A DNA stretch of 64,000 nt from CAXBGS01 sp963975425 (GCA_963975425.1 CAXBGS010000003.1:496001-560000); one strand, 5' to 3'. Shown: positions 9,089 through 20,102, numbered from the stretch's first letter. Numbers and translations: made by a program. Notes: generated from the sequence alone by a model not told the origin.

Positions 9089-9568
9089 TTAAATCTTGGC
9101 GTCGATTCCGTCTTTTTCGATGGCCAAGACTTTATCCAAACGCCGGGCGTGTCGCTCCTGGGGAACGTATTTCGCGTCCAAGAATGCGGCGACGATTTCG
9201 AACGCCAGCTCAGAGCCGATGATCCGGCCACCGATGCACAACACGTTCATGTCGTCGTGTTCAACGCCCTGATGTGCCGAATACGTGTCGTGACAAATCG
9301 CCGCGCGAATGCCTTTGATTTTATTGGCGGCGACGCTGACCCCCACGCCGCTGCCACACACCATGATGCCGCGATCGGCCTTGCCGTCGATGATTTGACG
9401 GGCGACCCGAAGTGCAAAATCCGGATAGTCACAGCTCTCTTCGCTGTCGGTTCCGCAATCGATCAAGGCATCAAGACGATCGGCGAACCGCTCGGCCAAA
9501 GCCGTTTTCAGGGGAAAACCGGCGTGGTCGCCTCCCAAAGCGACGCGAAGATTGGACGTTTCAGACAT
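9089..9568 (-). CDS. rpiB: Ribose-5-phosphate isomerase B
   Basis: A 159-residue RpiB/LacAB-family isomerase that interconverts ribose-5-phosphate and ribulose-5-phosphate in the pentose phosphate pathway. Evidence: LGGDHAGFPLK at the N-terminus, CDYPDFA, the active-site cysteine motif VCGSGVGVSVAANKIKGIRAA, and HDDMNVLCIGGRIIG. The start ATG 9568 (MSETSNLRVALGG) matches family length; the 20 extra upstream residues in the open frame do not. It converges with aroC and is divergent from rpsA. Together with the transketolase at 20.4 kb it supplies non-oxidative pentose phosphate steps. Confidence 0.93.
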   Translation of the reverse strand: MSETSNLRVALGGDHAGFPLKTALAERFADRLDALIDCGTDSEESCDYPDFALRVARQIIDGKADRGIMVCGSGVGVSVAANKIKGIRAAICHDTYSAHQGVEHDDMNVLCIGGRIIGSELAFEIVAAFLDAKYVPQERHARRLDKVLAIEKDGIDAKI

Positions 9569-9924
9569 GGATTGACGATTCCCTGGCAGTGACAACAGGC
9601 CTGTGACAATAGACGCACTTGATACCACGCCGAACGTTTTACGTCAGCGGGCACTCCGATTCGGTCCGCGAACACCCGGATCGGGTCAAAAAAAGTCGAT
9701 TTCGCCGTGAAACGGGCTGACAGCTGTTGTGACGTTTTTTTTGCTTTGATAGGTTACCGGGCTACCTCGCTGGGTGTGTTGCCTTGCGATTTGATACTGT
9801 TTCGTTCCTCAAACCCTCTTGAGCGCCACACCGGCCCACGTTTCCATCTCGCCGCGATCGATTCGCCGCGGCAGGAATCGAGTCAACGCCGAAGTGCCTA
9901 GACGCTCATCTTGGACCCCTTTCT
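9569..9924. other. rpiB/rpsA divergent promoter region, no gene
   Basis: A 356-bp gap with no credible coding ORF. It is AT-enriched around 9731-9752, including a run of eight T, the likeliest place for the rpsA promoter, but hexamer spacing is not convincing enough to name one. Confidence 0.45.
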
Positions 9925-11712
<1,788 letters not shown>

Positions 11713-11770
11713 GCCGGCCCCGGATCAGAACTGCGAGTGACACGCTCGCATGATGATCGCTGAATAACAA

Positions 11771-11809
11771 AAGGCGTCGCGACCAAGCTTGGTCGCGACG
11801 CCTTTTTTC
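11771..11809. terminator. Bidirectional terminator between rpsA and sodA
   Basis: A perfect 34-bp palindrome (17-bp arms, 11771-11804, centre AAGCTT) is followed by TTTTTTCG on the plus strand, and on the minus strand by TTTTGTT. It suits both the rightward rpsA and the leftward sodA transcripts. Confidence 0.93.
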
Positions 11810-11870
11810 GTTTCCGCCTGAAGAACTGAAATTTCAAAAACCGAAATTTCAAATCGACGAACTGCGTTCT

Positions 11871-12494
11871 TTACTTGGCGGCGTCGAATCGAGCGGCAAC
11901 GGCGTCCCAGTCGACAACGTTCCAGAATGCCGAAACGTAGTCGGGACGTCGGTTTTGGTAGTTCAGGTAGTACGCGTGCTCCCAAACATCCAAACCTAGA
12001 ATCGGCGTGCCGCTGATCCCGGCGACGGCTTCGCCCATCAGTGGGCTGTCTTGGTTTGCCGTGCTGCCAACTTTCAATTCGCCACCGTCGACGACCAACC
12101 AGGCCCAACCGCTGCCGAATCGAGTGGCCGCGGCGGTCGCGAACTGCTCTTTCATCGCGTCGACCGACCCGAATGCCTTGGTAATGGCCGCTTCCAGATC
12201 ACCCGACGGGCTTCCGCCTTTGCCGGGGCCCATCACGGTCCAGAACAAGGAGTGGTTAGCGTGGCCGCCACCGTTGTTACGGACGGCGCCCTGCTTGTCG
12301 GCCGGTACCGATGCCAAGTCGGAAATCAGCTCTTCGATCGATTTGCTTTCCAGATCGGTGCCTTCGATCGCAGCGTTGACCTTATTGATGTACGCCTGAT
12401 GGTGCTTGGTGTGATGGATTTCCATCGTCCGTGCGTCGACGTGAGGCTCCAGGGCGTCGTAAGCGTAAGGTAGTGCGGGCAATGAGAATGCCAT
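11871..12494 (-). CDS. sodA: Superoxide dismutase, Mn/Fe family (Mn-type motifs)
   Basis: A 207-residue Mn/Fe superoxide dismutase (superoxide to peroxide plus oxygen). Metal ligands are visible as the N-terminal MEIHHTKHHQAY, the central NNGGGHANHSLFW, and DVWEHAYYLNYQNRRPDY near the C-terminus (Asp and His ligands). The GGGHANH and GISGTPILGLDVWEH forms are those of manganese enzymes rather than iron enzymes, so I favour Mn; experimental metal content may differ. ATG 12494 fits the family start (MAFSLPALPYAYDALEPHVD); the open frame continues 64 residues upstream without resemblance. No signal peptide, so cytoplasmic. Single gene, convergent with rpsA. Confidence 0.95.
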   Translation of the reverse strand: MAFSLPALPYAYDALEPHVDARTMEIHHTKHHQAYINKVNAAIEGTDLESKSIEELISDLASVPADKQGAVRNNGGGHANHSLFWTVMGPGKGGSPSGDLEAAITKAFGSVDAMKEQFATAAATRFGSGWAWLVVDGGELKVGSTANQDSPLMGEAVAGISGTPILGLDVWEHAYYLNYQNRRPDYVSAFWNVVDWDAVAARFDAAK

Positions 12495-12728
12495 GATTGG
12501 TGACAGCTCCGTATGTGCGTGAGTCAGTGGTGTACGCGATTGGGATCGATTCCCATCCAAAGACTGCACAATAGCGGTCATGACCGTCATCGCAAGTGGG
12601 GGCCAAGAATCACGGCGCCGGGGAGTGAAAATCCTCTCGCGACTGGCCAGGTGAACAACATGCCCCGCGGATGAAAATCGACTCATTGCTCATCCATCGA
12701 CCCGCGCGGCCGTTATCCCGCCAAGCCC

Positions 12729-12779
12729 GCGATTCAGCTCAGCCCGCGATTCAGCTCAGCCCGCGATTCAGCTCAGCCC
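12729..12779. repeat. Three exact tandem copies of a 17-bp unit
   Basis: GCGATTCAGCTCAGCCC occurs at 12729, 12746 and 12763, followed by a second small duplication built on CCCATTTCAGATG (12777-12804). It lies in the 12495-12950 gap upstream of sodA, where I find no gene. The same gap contains a 10-bp palindrome TGTGATCACA at 12931. Confidence 0.93.
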
Positions 12780-12950
12780 ATTTCAGATGTACCCATTTCA
12801 GATGCATCCGAGTCAGGTCTGCCCGAACGAGGCTTGCATGCGATACGAGCTGACCATGCGATCAGCATTCGACCACGCCGCTTACATGTACGTGGTTCCG
12901 GCACCCGCATGTACGACAAGACCGCGTGTGTGTGATCACAAGCGGTGCAT

Positions 12951-15176
12951 CTAGTGGGTGTCGTCGGAGACAATTTTGCCCATCAGATAGCTGCGCAAAC
13001 TGACGACCAATTGATCCACGCACGTTTTCAGCTCTCGGTTGCGTCGATCGCGGTTACGGATTGGCGTGACGTGAACATGGACCTTGGTCTGGCAGGGCGA
13101 TTTTCGTTTCTGGTCACCCTCGGCAATGGTTTCGCTAAGGGTCAACATCACTGCCAGGGCGATCTGATGGTCGACTCTTCGGCGTCCACCGGTCGTGCAT
13201 TGACCGTTGACTTTCAGAGACAATTGGCTTTCGGTGACGTGAACAATTTCTGCCCCGTGGTCGGCAATGAACCCTCGTAACTTTTCGATGGCCAAGTCGA
13301 TCGGCACAGGCGTGACGATGTCGACGTCGTTGTGTTCGGTTCCTTCGTTTCCGCCCAACCAGTTCAGCCAGCCTCGTTTGGACGATGCCTTTTCCGAATA
13401 GTCGATATGTTTACCGGTACCGAGTTGAATCACGCGGTTGCGGCCGTTGTCCTTGGCCTTCAACAGGGCCCGGTCGGCACGCGCGAGAACGGTCTCGGCC
13501 GAGTCGCCCGCCTGAAATTCCGTCACGCCGAAACTTGACGTCACCGATTCGCCACCCAGCCCGTTCAAAGGCGTACGTTCCAGCGCCGCACGAATCGCTT
13601 CGGCGCGCGTCGCGGCGGTCGCGTTGTCACAATTGACCGCCAGCAACAGGAACTCTTCGCCGCCATAGCGAGCCACCAAATCGCCGTCGCGGCTGTGCTC
13701 ACCGAGAATCGAAGCGAAATTGATCAACGCTTCATCGCCGGCCGGATGCCCGTGAACATCGTTGACACGTTTAAAGTGGTCGATGTCGCAAATGATCAGA
13801 CTAAAGCTTGGCCCACCCGCCACCGTCTCAGCGGTCATCTTTTTGATGGTTTCGTCAAACAGGGCGCGATTGGCAACACCGGTCAACGGATCAAGCGTCG
13901 AACGTTGATGCAGCGTTTCGATTTTTTCTTCGAGATTGGTTTGGTCAGAAAGGTCCCGGATCACGACCACCGCACCGTGCGTTCCCGGCGTCGGGCCGAT
14001 GACGGGTGAAACCTGCAGATGCACGGGCACCATCGCGCCGCTGGATGACATGATCGCCATCTTGCGCGTGGTCGATGTCCCCTGGTGCAGGCATTCGTAG
14101 ACGGGGCAATCCCGCGAAGAATCGTCACCATGACTCAGCCCGATCCCCGCCATCGTCCAGGTCTGGCCAACGATCGCGCTGTCGGGGATACCTGTGATTC
14201 GATGCATGACGTGGTTCCACTGCGTCACGGTGCCTTCACGGTCGGTGAACACGGCACCATCCTTCATCGTGCCCAACAGCTGTTGATGGAACAAAGTTTC
14301 GCGTCGAACGGTGTCTTGCTCGACCGGCAGCGAAACCGGTGAACCGCTCCACATTTGGTCTCCGACGTCGGGGCGCAATTGCTGCAGCCATCGGTTCACG
14401 ACAACTCCTTGCAACATCTCGGGGCGCTGCTCGAGCATGCGACTGAAATCGATCGCCAGTTCCGGATCGAACTGCGTTCCGCTGCCTTCGATCAATTGCT
14501 TTACAGCGCGTTCGCGACTCATCGCTGGACGATAGACGGTGTCGGTCGTCATGGCGTCGAACGCATCGGTGATTGCCAACATCCTGGCACCGAGCGGCAA
14601 CTTTTCTTCACGAGTCGATTCTGCTTGTCGCCGGCTATCGAACCATGTATTTGAATACCGCACGATGCTCAGCAATTCGATATCGCTGGTACAACCTCGC
14701 AAGATTTCGCACCCCAACTCGGGACAGCAATCCATCGTCAACTGCTCGTCAACGGTCAACTTGCCAGGCTTTCGCAGGATGCGATCAGGGACGCCGATTT
14801 TGCCAAGGTCGTGCAGCAATGCCGCGACCTCGATTCGATCGCGATCCTCGTCACTCAGTTCCAAGCGTTGACACCATGCCGAACATGAAAGAGCGACACG
14901 TAAACTATGAACTGCGGTGGGAGCGTGCTTGGTTCGCAGCGCGTAAAACAGCGAAGTCGCCATCCCAAGACGCACCAGTGCCAACTGGTTTTCGAAACGA
15001 GTGTCCCGGTCGGCCCCGGTAAACGCATCGGATGATCCAGTGGATTCCTGCAATCCGATCAGCAGCTTCCCGATCCTCGCATGATCCTGATCAATCGATG
15101 CCGCCGTTAACGGTGCGCCCACCAAAGGCGCATCACTTGGATCGGTTGTTCGAATTGGCGTCGTTATGTCGGTCAT
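12951..15176 (-). CDS. HD-GYP-like / PAS / GGDEF hybrid signalling protein
   Basis: A 741-residue cytoplasmic protein (no membrane segment seen). Residues about 65-250 resemble an HD-GYP phosphodiesterase: HDLGKIGVPDRIL (H122, D123) and LGARMLAITDAFDAMTTDTVYRPAMS are well kept, but the HHERWDGSGYP element is replaced by a segment starting YSNTWFDSRRQ, so c-di-GMP hydrolysis is doubtful. Residues 295-410 form a PAS domain. Residues 420-555 are a GGDEF diguanylate cyclase with intact RYGGEEF (503-509) and an inhibitory RxxD site (RDGD, 496-499) five residues upstream. The last 180 residues are unrecognised. ATG 15176 is chosen since upstream sequence looks non-coding. Net activity is probably c-di-GMP synthesis. 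Divergent from a sigma factor gene. Confidence 0.85.
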   Translation of the reverse strand: MTDITTPIRTTDPSDAPLVGAPLTAASIDQDHARIGKLLIGLQESTGSSDAFTGADRDTRFENQLALVRLGMATSLFYALRTKHAPTAVHSLRVALSCSAWCQRLELSDEDRDRIEVAALLHDLGKIGVPDRILRKPGKLTVDEQLTMDCCPELGCEILRGCTSDIELLSIVRYSNTWFDSRRQAESTREEKLPLGARMLAITDAFDAMTTDTVYRPAMSRERAVKQLIEGSGTQFDPELAIDFSRMLEQRPEMLQGVVVNRWLQQLRPDVGDQMWSGSPVSLPVEQDTVRRETLFHQQLLGTMKDGAVFTDREGTVTQWNHVMHRITGIPDSAIVGQTWTMAGIGLSHGDDSSRDCPVYECLHQGTSTTRKMAIMSSSGAMVPVHLQVSPVIGPTPGTHGAVVVIRDLSDQTNLEEKIETLHQRSTLDPLTGVANRALFDETIKKMTAETVAGGPSFSLIICDIDHFKRVNDVHGHPAGDEALINFASILGEHSRDGDLVARYGGEEFLLLAVNCDNATAATRAEAIRAALERTPLNGLGGESVTSSFGVTEFQAGDSAETVLARADRALLKAKDNGRNRVIQLGTGKHIDYSEKASSKRGWLNWLGGNEGTEHNDVDIVTPVPIDLAIEKLRGFIADHGAEIVHVTESQLSLKVNGQCTTGGRRRVDHQIALAVMLTLSETIAEGDQKRKSPCQTKVHVHVTPIRNRDRRNRELKTCVDQLVVSLRSYLMGKIVSDDTH

Positions 15177-15606
15177 GCGGGTCACGCGAAAACGGTGCGG
15201 CGATAGATATAAGAAACCTACGCCACAAACTGCCCAGCGGTGCCGCGATGCAGTCGATTTGGCGACACTAAATTGCGTCCCAAGCAGGCTCTTGAGAGCC
15301 CCAGGAACCCGAATAGGGGGCCAGCAACACGGTTCCGTAGCATCCTTTTGTTCAGGTTCGGCCGAATCCTGCAGGTTCGGTAGATTCTGTCGAGATTTTC
15401 CATTTGATCGAGTAGGGGGATTTGGGCGGATCGTGCTGTTTTCAGGGAATGCTTGCGATTGTCGTCCCACCCACCTAACATGCATTTAGTGATCTGCCTG
15501 AGTCATCGTTTCATTTCGCGACCCTCTGGGGGACCGACCACTCGCGTGAGTGAATCGAACATCACTTAACCTTCCTCTGCTAATCTCATCTTGTGGTGCC
15601 GCGTCC
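15177..15606. other. Divergent promoter region, no gene
   Basis: This 430-bp gap lies between the GGDEF hybrid gene and the sigma factor gene. Frames stay open across it on both strands but show no family resemblance, so I treat it as non-coding with the promoters of both genes; no clear promoter hexamers seen. Confidence 0.4.
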
Positions 15607-16176
15607 GTGAGCCTATCCGAAGTCGATCGCGAGTTATTGCGACGCTGTCTCGAGCGTGCCCCCCGCGCATGGCAGGATTTCGCCGACCGTTTTTTGGGAT
15701 TGGTCGTGCACGTCGCCAACCATACGGCCGAGTGCCGCGGATTCGAGCTTGATGAAGCGACACGGGATGATCTGGTCGCCGATGTCTTTTTGACGATCGT
15801 GGCAAACGACTTCGAAGTGCTCCGCCGATTCCGCCGCAACTGTTCGTTGGCGACGTACCTGACGGTCATTTCCAGACGCGTCATCGCACGGCGCCTGCAT
15901 TCGGCGATGCGCATCCGCAACCAAGCCAACAACGGCGCGGTCTCGGCAACGGAATCCGGCATGGACGCACCGCCCACCCGGATCGAAAACCAAGAAGAAA
16001 TCCAAAAGCTGTTGCTGCGTCTGGATCCCAAGGAAGCCAACGTGGTGCGGATGTATCACTTGGAAGGAAAGTCGTACCGCGAGATCAGCGAGTACGTTGG
16101 CATGACCGAAAACAGCATCGGTCCGGTCCTGACACGAGCCCGTGAAAAAATGCGAAACGGCTCCGATCATTCCTGA
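15607..16176 (+). CDS. RNA polymerase sigma factor, sigma-70/ECF-like
   Basis: An about 189-residue sigma-70 family factor with regions 2 and 4 only. Region 2: DEATRDDLVADVFLTIVANDFEVLRRFRRNCSLATYLTVISRRV, where the core-polymerase and -10 binding helices are recognisable. Region 4: RLDPKEANVVRMYHLEGKSYREISEYVGMTENSIGPVLTRAREKM, a helix-turn-helix for the -35 element. Start is uncertain: GTG 15607 (VSLSEVDRELL) fits the conserved beginning; GTG 15550 would add 19 residues. No anti-sigma gene follows; the next gene is 76 bp away on the opposite strand. Regulon unknown. Confidence 0.85.
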   Translation: MSLSEVDRELLRRCLERAPRAWQDFADRFLGLVVHVANHTAECRGFELDEATRDDLVADVFLTIVANDFEVLRRFRRNCSLATYLTVISRRVIARRLHSAMRIRNQANNGAVSATESGMDAPPTRIENQEEIQKLLLRLDPKEANVVRMYHLEGKSYREISEYVGMTENSIGPVLTRAREKMRNGSDHS

Positions 16177-16252
16177 CGCGTTGCTGCTGACACGGCGTTC
16201 CTGTCACGTCAGTGCCGATCGGGTATTCCAAACATGCCGTCGCTGATGCAAC

Positions 16253-16927
16253 TCACCCGTCAATCATTGGGTTCAGGGCCGGGTCGTTGTACATCTTCAT
16301 CTGATGATACGTCTTGTGGCGTTTGATGCCCGAGCAGATATCGTTGAGCAGCTGCTGAAGACTATCCGATAATTCGGCGAATTGCTGCTCACACGTCGAC
16401 AGTCGCTGCGTGACCGATTGCTGAACGGCGGGCGGGGTATCAACGCGATCGAGTTGTTCGCGGTAGTGATAGATACGGATCGACATGATCGAGAGTCGAT
16501 CGATGGCGCTGCCGGGCGTCTCGGTATTCAGTGGGGCATTCGCGACCGGAACAATGCCTGCTTGCCGAAGCACTGACGCGATTGCGTCATCAAGACGTTC
16601 GATGCAATCGTTGCGTTGCTGATTCAGTTGGTCGATTGTGCGTTTGACGTCCGCGATCTGGCGATCCGAGGCGGTGCGACTGCGAGCTTTATCCTCTTCG
16701 TGCCACAGACGAAAATTGCACGCGTGTTGCTGCCGCACGAGCGATAGAAAAGACGGCTCCGGCAGAGAGCCCCTTGCTTGATCGGCGGGCCCGTCTAAAC
16801 GCGCCGGCCCACCTAAGCACGACGGCATGGGTTCCGGTGCATCGATCGGTTCTTCGTGCCACCGCCGAACGGCCTCGGTTTGCAACCGGGTGATTTGTTC
16901 GACGGTGGGCAGAGCCGCGTTGCACAT
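16253..16927 (-). CDS. DUF4254 domain protein
   Basis: A 224-residue, strongly helical cytoplasmic protein matching what I know of DUF4254: residues 55-115 carry LSLVRQQHACNFRLWHEEDKARS followed by a KRTIDQLNQQRNDCIERLD coiled-coil stretch, and two more helices follow. The biochemical role of DUF4254 is not established. Its ATG (16927) is only 16 bp after the ilvC stop on the same strand, so it is probably cotranscribed with ilvN-ilvC. I see no catalytic motif, membrane segment or nucleotide-binding loop. Confidence 0.75.
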   Translation of the reverse strand: MCNAALPTVEQITRLQTEAVRRWHEEPIDAPEPMPSCLGGPARLDGPADQARGSLPEPSFLSLVRQQHACNFRLWHEEDKARSRTASDRQIADVKRTIDQLNQQRNDCIERLDDAIASVLRQAGIVPVANAPLNTETPGSAIDRLSIMSIRIYHYREQLDRVDTPPAVQQSVTQRLSTCEQQFAELSDSLQQLLNDICSGIKRHKTYHQMKMYNDPALNPMIDG

Positions 16928-16943
16928 AAAAAGATGCGTCGAC

Positions 16944-17948
16944 CTAAACTTCTTTTTCGTCGATCCAAGTCATCATCTTGCGCAAGCCGCGACCGATCTG
17001 CTCGACGCCGTGCTGTTGCTCGCGGCGACGCGTCGCTTTGAAGAACGGCGCACCGGCTCGGTTTTCGGAAATCCACTTTCTGGCGAATTCGCCACACTGG
17101 ATTTCGTTCAAGATGCGTTTCATCTCGGCTTTCGTTTCTGCCGTGATCACGCGTGGACCGCTGACGTAATCACCGTATTCAGCGGTGTTACTGATACTGT
17201 ATCGCATGTAGCTGAGCCCGCCTTCGTACAGCAGATCGACGATCAGTTTCAGTTCGTGCATGCACTCAAAGTAGGCCATTTCAGGCTGGTAGCCCGCTTC
17301 GACCAGTGTTTCATAACCGGCTTTGACCAATTCGCTGACGCCACCACACAAGACAACTTGTTCACCGAACAGGTCCGTTTCGGTTTCTTCGGCAAACGTG
17401 GTTTGGATCACACCGCCTCGAGTTCCGCCGATCCCCTTGGCATAGGCCAAACCGATTTGCTTGGTCGATTCGGCGGCATCATCGCCCAACGCGATCAGAC
17501 ATGGCACGCCGCCACCTTTTTCATACTCGCTGCGGACCAGGTGTCCGGGGCCTTTGGGGGCAACCAACAGAGTGTCGATCCCCGCCGGCGGCTCGATTTG
17601 GCCAAAGTGGATGTTGAAACCGTGCGAACACATCAACACGTTGCCCTTGGACAAGTTGGGTGCGATGTGCTGGCGATAGATATCGCCTTGGACTTCATCA
17701 GGCAGCAAGATGTTGATGACGTCGGCCGCCTTCGTCGCATCGGCAATCGATTTTGGCTCGAAACCGTGCGAGACAGCAAGATCGTAGTTGGCCGAACCGG
17801 GGCGTTGACCGATGATGACGTCACAGCCACTGTCACGAAGATTTTGAGCCTGCGCGTGGCCTTGTGAGCCATAACCGAGGATCGCAATCGTTTTGCCTTT
17901 CAAGTGAGAAAGATCGGCATCGTTTTCGTAATAAATCGTGGCAGCCAT
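16944..17948 (-). CDS. ilvC: Ketol-acid reductoisomerase (class I)
   Basis: A 334-residue KARI, converting acetolactate or acetohydroxybutyrate to dihydroxy acids with NADPH and Mg in valine and isoleucine synthesis. The Rossmann motif AILGYGSQGHAQAQNLRDSG is followed by VIIGQRPGSAN (phosphate-binding loop of NADPH-type enzymes); PKGPGHLVRSEYEKGGGVPCL, QTTFAEETETDLFGEQ (metal-binding Asp/Glu) and AYFECMHELKLIVDLLYEGG are all present. Length matches the short class I form. It lies between ilvN (140 bp upstream) and the DUF4254 gene (16 bp downstream), all leftward. The ilvB large subunit gene is not in the window. Confidence 0.97.
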   Translation of the reverse strand: MAATIYYENDADLSHLKGKTIAILGYGSQGHAQAQNLRDSGCDVIIGQRPGSANYDLAVSHGFEPKSIADATKAADVINILLPDEVQGDIYRQHIAPNLSKGNVLMCSHGFNIHFGQIEPPAGIDTLLVAPKGPGHLVRSEYEKGGGVPCLIALGDDAAESTKQIGLAYAKGIGGTRGGVIQTTFAEETETDLFGEQVVLCGGVSELVKAGYETLVEAGYQPEMAYFECMHELKLIVDLLYEGGLSYMRYSISNTAEYGDYVSGPRVITAETKAEMKRILNEIQCGEFARKWISENRAGAPFFKATRRREQQHGVEQIGRGLRKMMTWIDEKEV

Positions 17949-18088
17949 GTCTGGTGTTCTTTCGTGGTGGTTGGTGAGTGATGTGTGTTAAATCGTTAAG
18001 CGCCAAGAACGATTCCGGCGCGCGTTGGATAGGAGAAGCGACGATCGACAATCAATTCGTCGTCTGGATGATCGTGATGACCGAAACG

Positions 18089-18631
18089 CTAAGCTGACGC
18101 GGCCGCTGGTTTGTCGGCTGCGACAAGCGATTCGCTGCTGTCGCTGCGGACCATCGCGATTCGCCCGGTGCGAACCAGTTCAGTGATGCCATAGGGGCGG
18201 ACGCGATCGATGAATGCCTGGACCTTATTCTCGCGTCCGCTAATTTCGACCATCACTTCGTCTGGCCCGACGTCGACGATCTTGCCCCGAAAGATATCGG
18301 TCAACTCGCGAATCTCTGCTCGCACACCACCTGCGGGTGCCTTGATCTTGATCAACAGCAAATCGCGTTCGACAAAGTCTTGGCTGCTGACATCAAGGAC
18401 ACGGACAACGGTGACGATCTTTTCGAGCTGTTTGCCCACCTGTTCCAAGACGCGATCGTCACCAACGACCACGAAAGTCATCCGCGACAAATGTGGATCC
18501 TCGGTCTCGCCGACCGCCAAAGAATCAATATTGAATCCGCGCGATGCAAGCATCCCAGAGATGTGGGCGAGTACCCCAGGCACGTTCTGAACGAGCGCTG
18601 AGAGAACGTGACGATGGTTCGGGGAGGACAT
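18089..18631 (-). CDS. ilvN: Acetolactate synthase small (regulatory) subunit
   Basis: An about 180-residue regulatory subunit of acetohydroxyacid synthase, which mediates valine feedback. The N-terminal ACT domain is clear (HVLSALVQNVPGVLAHISGM, SRGFNIDSLAVGETEDP, SRMTFVVVGDD), followed by the C-terminal ALS_ss domain (RDLLLIKIKAPAGGVRAEI, VMVEISGRENKVQAFIDRVRPYGITELVRTGRIAM). Start is ambiguous: ATG 18631 directly precedes the conserved region, but ATG 18679 and the frame start 18715 are possible. The last 20 residues are a Ser/Ala tail. Followed by ilvC; its catalytic partner ilvB must be elsewhere. Confidence 0.93.
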   Translation of the reverse strand: MSSPNHRHVLSALVQNVPGVLAHISGMLASRGFNIDSLAVGETEDPHLSRMTFVVVGDDRVLEQVGKQLEKIVTVVRVLDVSSQDFVERDLLLIKIKAPAGGVRAEIRELTDIFRGKIVDVGPDEVMVEISGRENKVQAFIDRVRPYGITELVRTGRIAMVRSDSSESLVAADKPAAASA

Positions 18632-19298
18632 TCGGGGAGCCAAAAAGTGCGTATTTCGGGTCAAGGACAGTGATTGCATGGGCCGCATGATAATTTTGAG
18701 GCTAAAAACCAACAAGTGGCACGATTAGTCGCGATAGCTTGCCCAGCCTAACTACCGCCATGGGCATGGCTAGACCAACGGGCGAGACCAACGGGCCGAA
18801 CCAATAGGACTGCCCGCGAGCAGCCTTTCGCCTGTTCGCCAGCAACACCGCCGAATCAGCCCACTAGCGGGCTCCACCCGAAAGCTCCACCAGCTGTGCC
18901 CCCTGCAAGCGTCGTGCTATGGCAGTGATGTGCGGCACTGCGATCTCGAATCACTTACTGTGAAATCAGATGTAAAACGCGGTGCCGGCTGATTTTCGAG
19001 TGTATTTCGGTGCTTGTCAGAGCCTTTCTGGGCAGAGCCGAGGGCAGGAAATCTATCCGCCGAGGCCCCATCCAGCTACGATTGATGGCAGGTGATCCTT
19101 TGATTTCAGGCCGTCGTCCGGTTCGCGATCTAATTCGTCCACATCAGCCCGCGTTGGGCTGACGCCCAGCAAGAGCGAAGTGGCGGGCTGGAAGTTCGCC
19201 TGCCACGACGCCTGGTCGGCCCGGATCGCTGGATCGGACCTCCGCACTTCACCCATTGCCCCACGAATCAACGTGTTACTGATGGATTTCCGCTGCTG
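18632..19298. other. Gene-poor stretch between ilvN and scpA
   Basis: 667 bp between divergent genes. No ORF above 75 codons has coding character. A loose duplication (AGACCAACGGGCG / AGACCAACGGGCC, about 18772-18798) is the only structure seen. Promoters for ilvN and scpA presumably lie here. I looked for a branched-chain leader peptide or attenuator ahead of ilvN and did not find one. Confidence 0.45.
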
Positions 19299-20102
19299 AT
19301 GGGCTTCCGAATCGAATTACCGGTTTATCGCGGCCCACTGGATTTGCTGTTGTATCTGGTCCGGCGACAGGAAGTCAGCTTGACCGAGATGTCGTTGGCG
19401 AAGGTCGTCAATCAGTACCTCGAATACCTCGACGTTTTACAGCAATTGGATTTGGCCGATGTCGGCGATTTCATCGACTTGGCCAGCACGCTAGTCGAAA
19501 TGAAGAGCCAGGCCGTCCTGCCGCAATTGGTCGAGGACGACGCTGAAGAATTGATCGAGGACTCTCAGACCGAATTGGTCGAACGATTGCTGCAGTACAA
19601 AGAAATTCGTGATGCGGCATCGGTTTTAGAGGAGATGGGCAACCGCTGGCAGCAACGTTACGAGCGGATGTCGGATGATTTGCCGGCACGTCGAGTTGAT
19701 CCCGGCGACCAGCCGATCGTGGACTTGGAAATCTGGGACTTGGTCAGCGCATTTGGGCGCATCATGCGTGAAGCCGCCGGCCCGCCCCAAACCGAGGTGG
19801 TCTACGACGACACGCCGATTCATGTGTACATGACCCGCATCCACGATCGCCTGCAGAGCGACGAAAAAGTCCCGTTGTTGGACCTGGTCCACGGCGGCAT
19901 CCACAAATCGTCGGTCATTGGTTGGTTTTTGGCGACTCTGGAACTGACACGTCACCACGGCGCCGCGGTCGAACAGGACGAACACGGTGACATCTATGTC
20001 GTTCGCACCACCGGTTACTCGGACCAGCTAAGCGTTCACGAGGTCGACAATTACGACGCATCGGAACTGGAAGACGCGAACATGCCCGGACGCCCACGCT
20101 AG
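19299..20102 (+). CDS. scpA: Segregation and condensation protein A
   Basis: A 267-residue ScpA kleisin, which bridges SMC heads in the bacterial condensin with ScpB. The N-terminus FRIELPVYRGPLDLLLYLVRRQEV is the family signature, followed by the SMC-neck-binding helices (VVNQYLEYLDVLQQLDLADVGDFIDLASTLVEMKS), an acidic linker (EDDAEELIEDSQTELVERLLQYK) and a C-terminal winged-helix region with LDLVHGGIHKSSVIGWFLATLEL. Length is normal. ATG 19299 begins exactly at the conserved start. scpB and smc are not in the window; the gene seems monocistronic. Confidence 0.93.
   Translation: MGFRIELPVYRGPLDLLLYLVRRQEVSLTEMSLAKVVNQYLEYLDVLQQLDLADVGDFIDLASTLVEMKSQAVLPQLVEDDAEELIEDSQTELVERLLQYKEIRDAASVLEEMGNRWQQRYERMSDDLPARRVDPGDQPIVDLEIWDLVSAFGRIMREAAGPPQTEVVYDDTPIHVYMTRIHDRLQSDEKVPLLDLVHGGIHKSSVIGWFLATLELTRHHGAAVEQDEHGDIYVVRTTGYSDQLSVHEVDNYDASELEDANMPGRPR

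Noticed and set aside
9707..9901. 64-codon ORF in the rpsA leader
   Set aside because: Lies in the expected promoter and leader of rpsA, without resemblance to a known protein.
12931..12940. TGTGATCACA as a CRP-type site
   Set aside because: Palindrome of only 10 bp, located at the 3' end side of both flanking transcription units' known starts, so no promoter role is evident.
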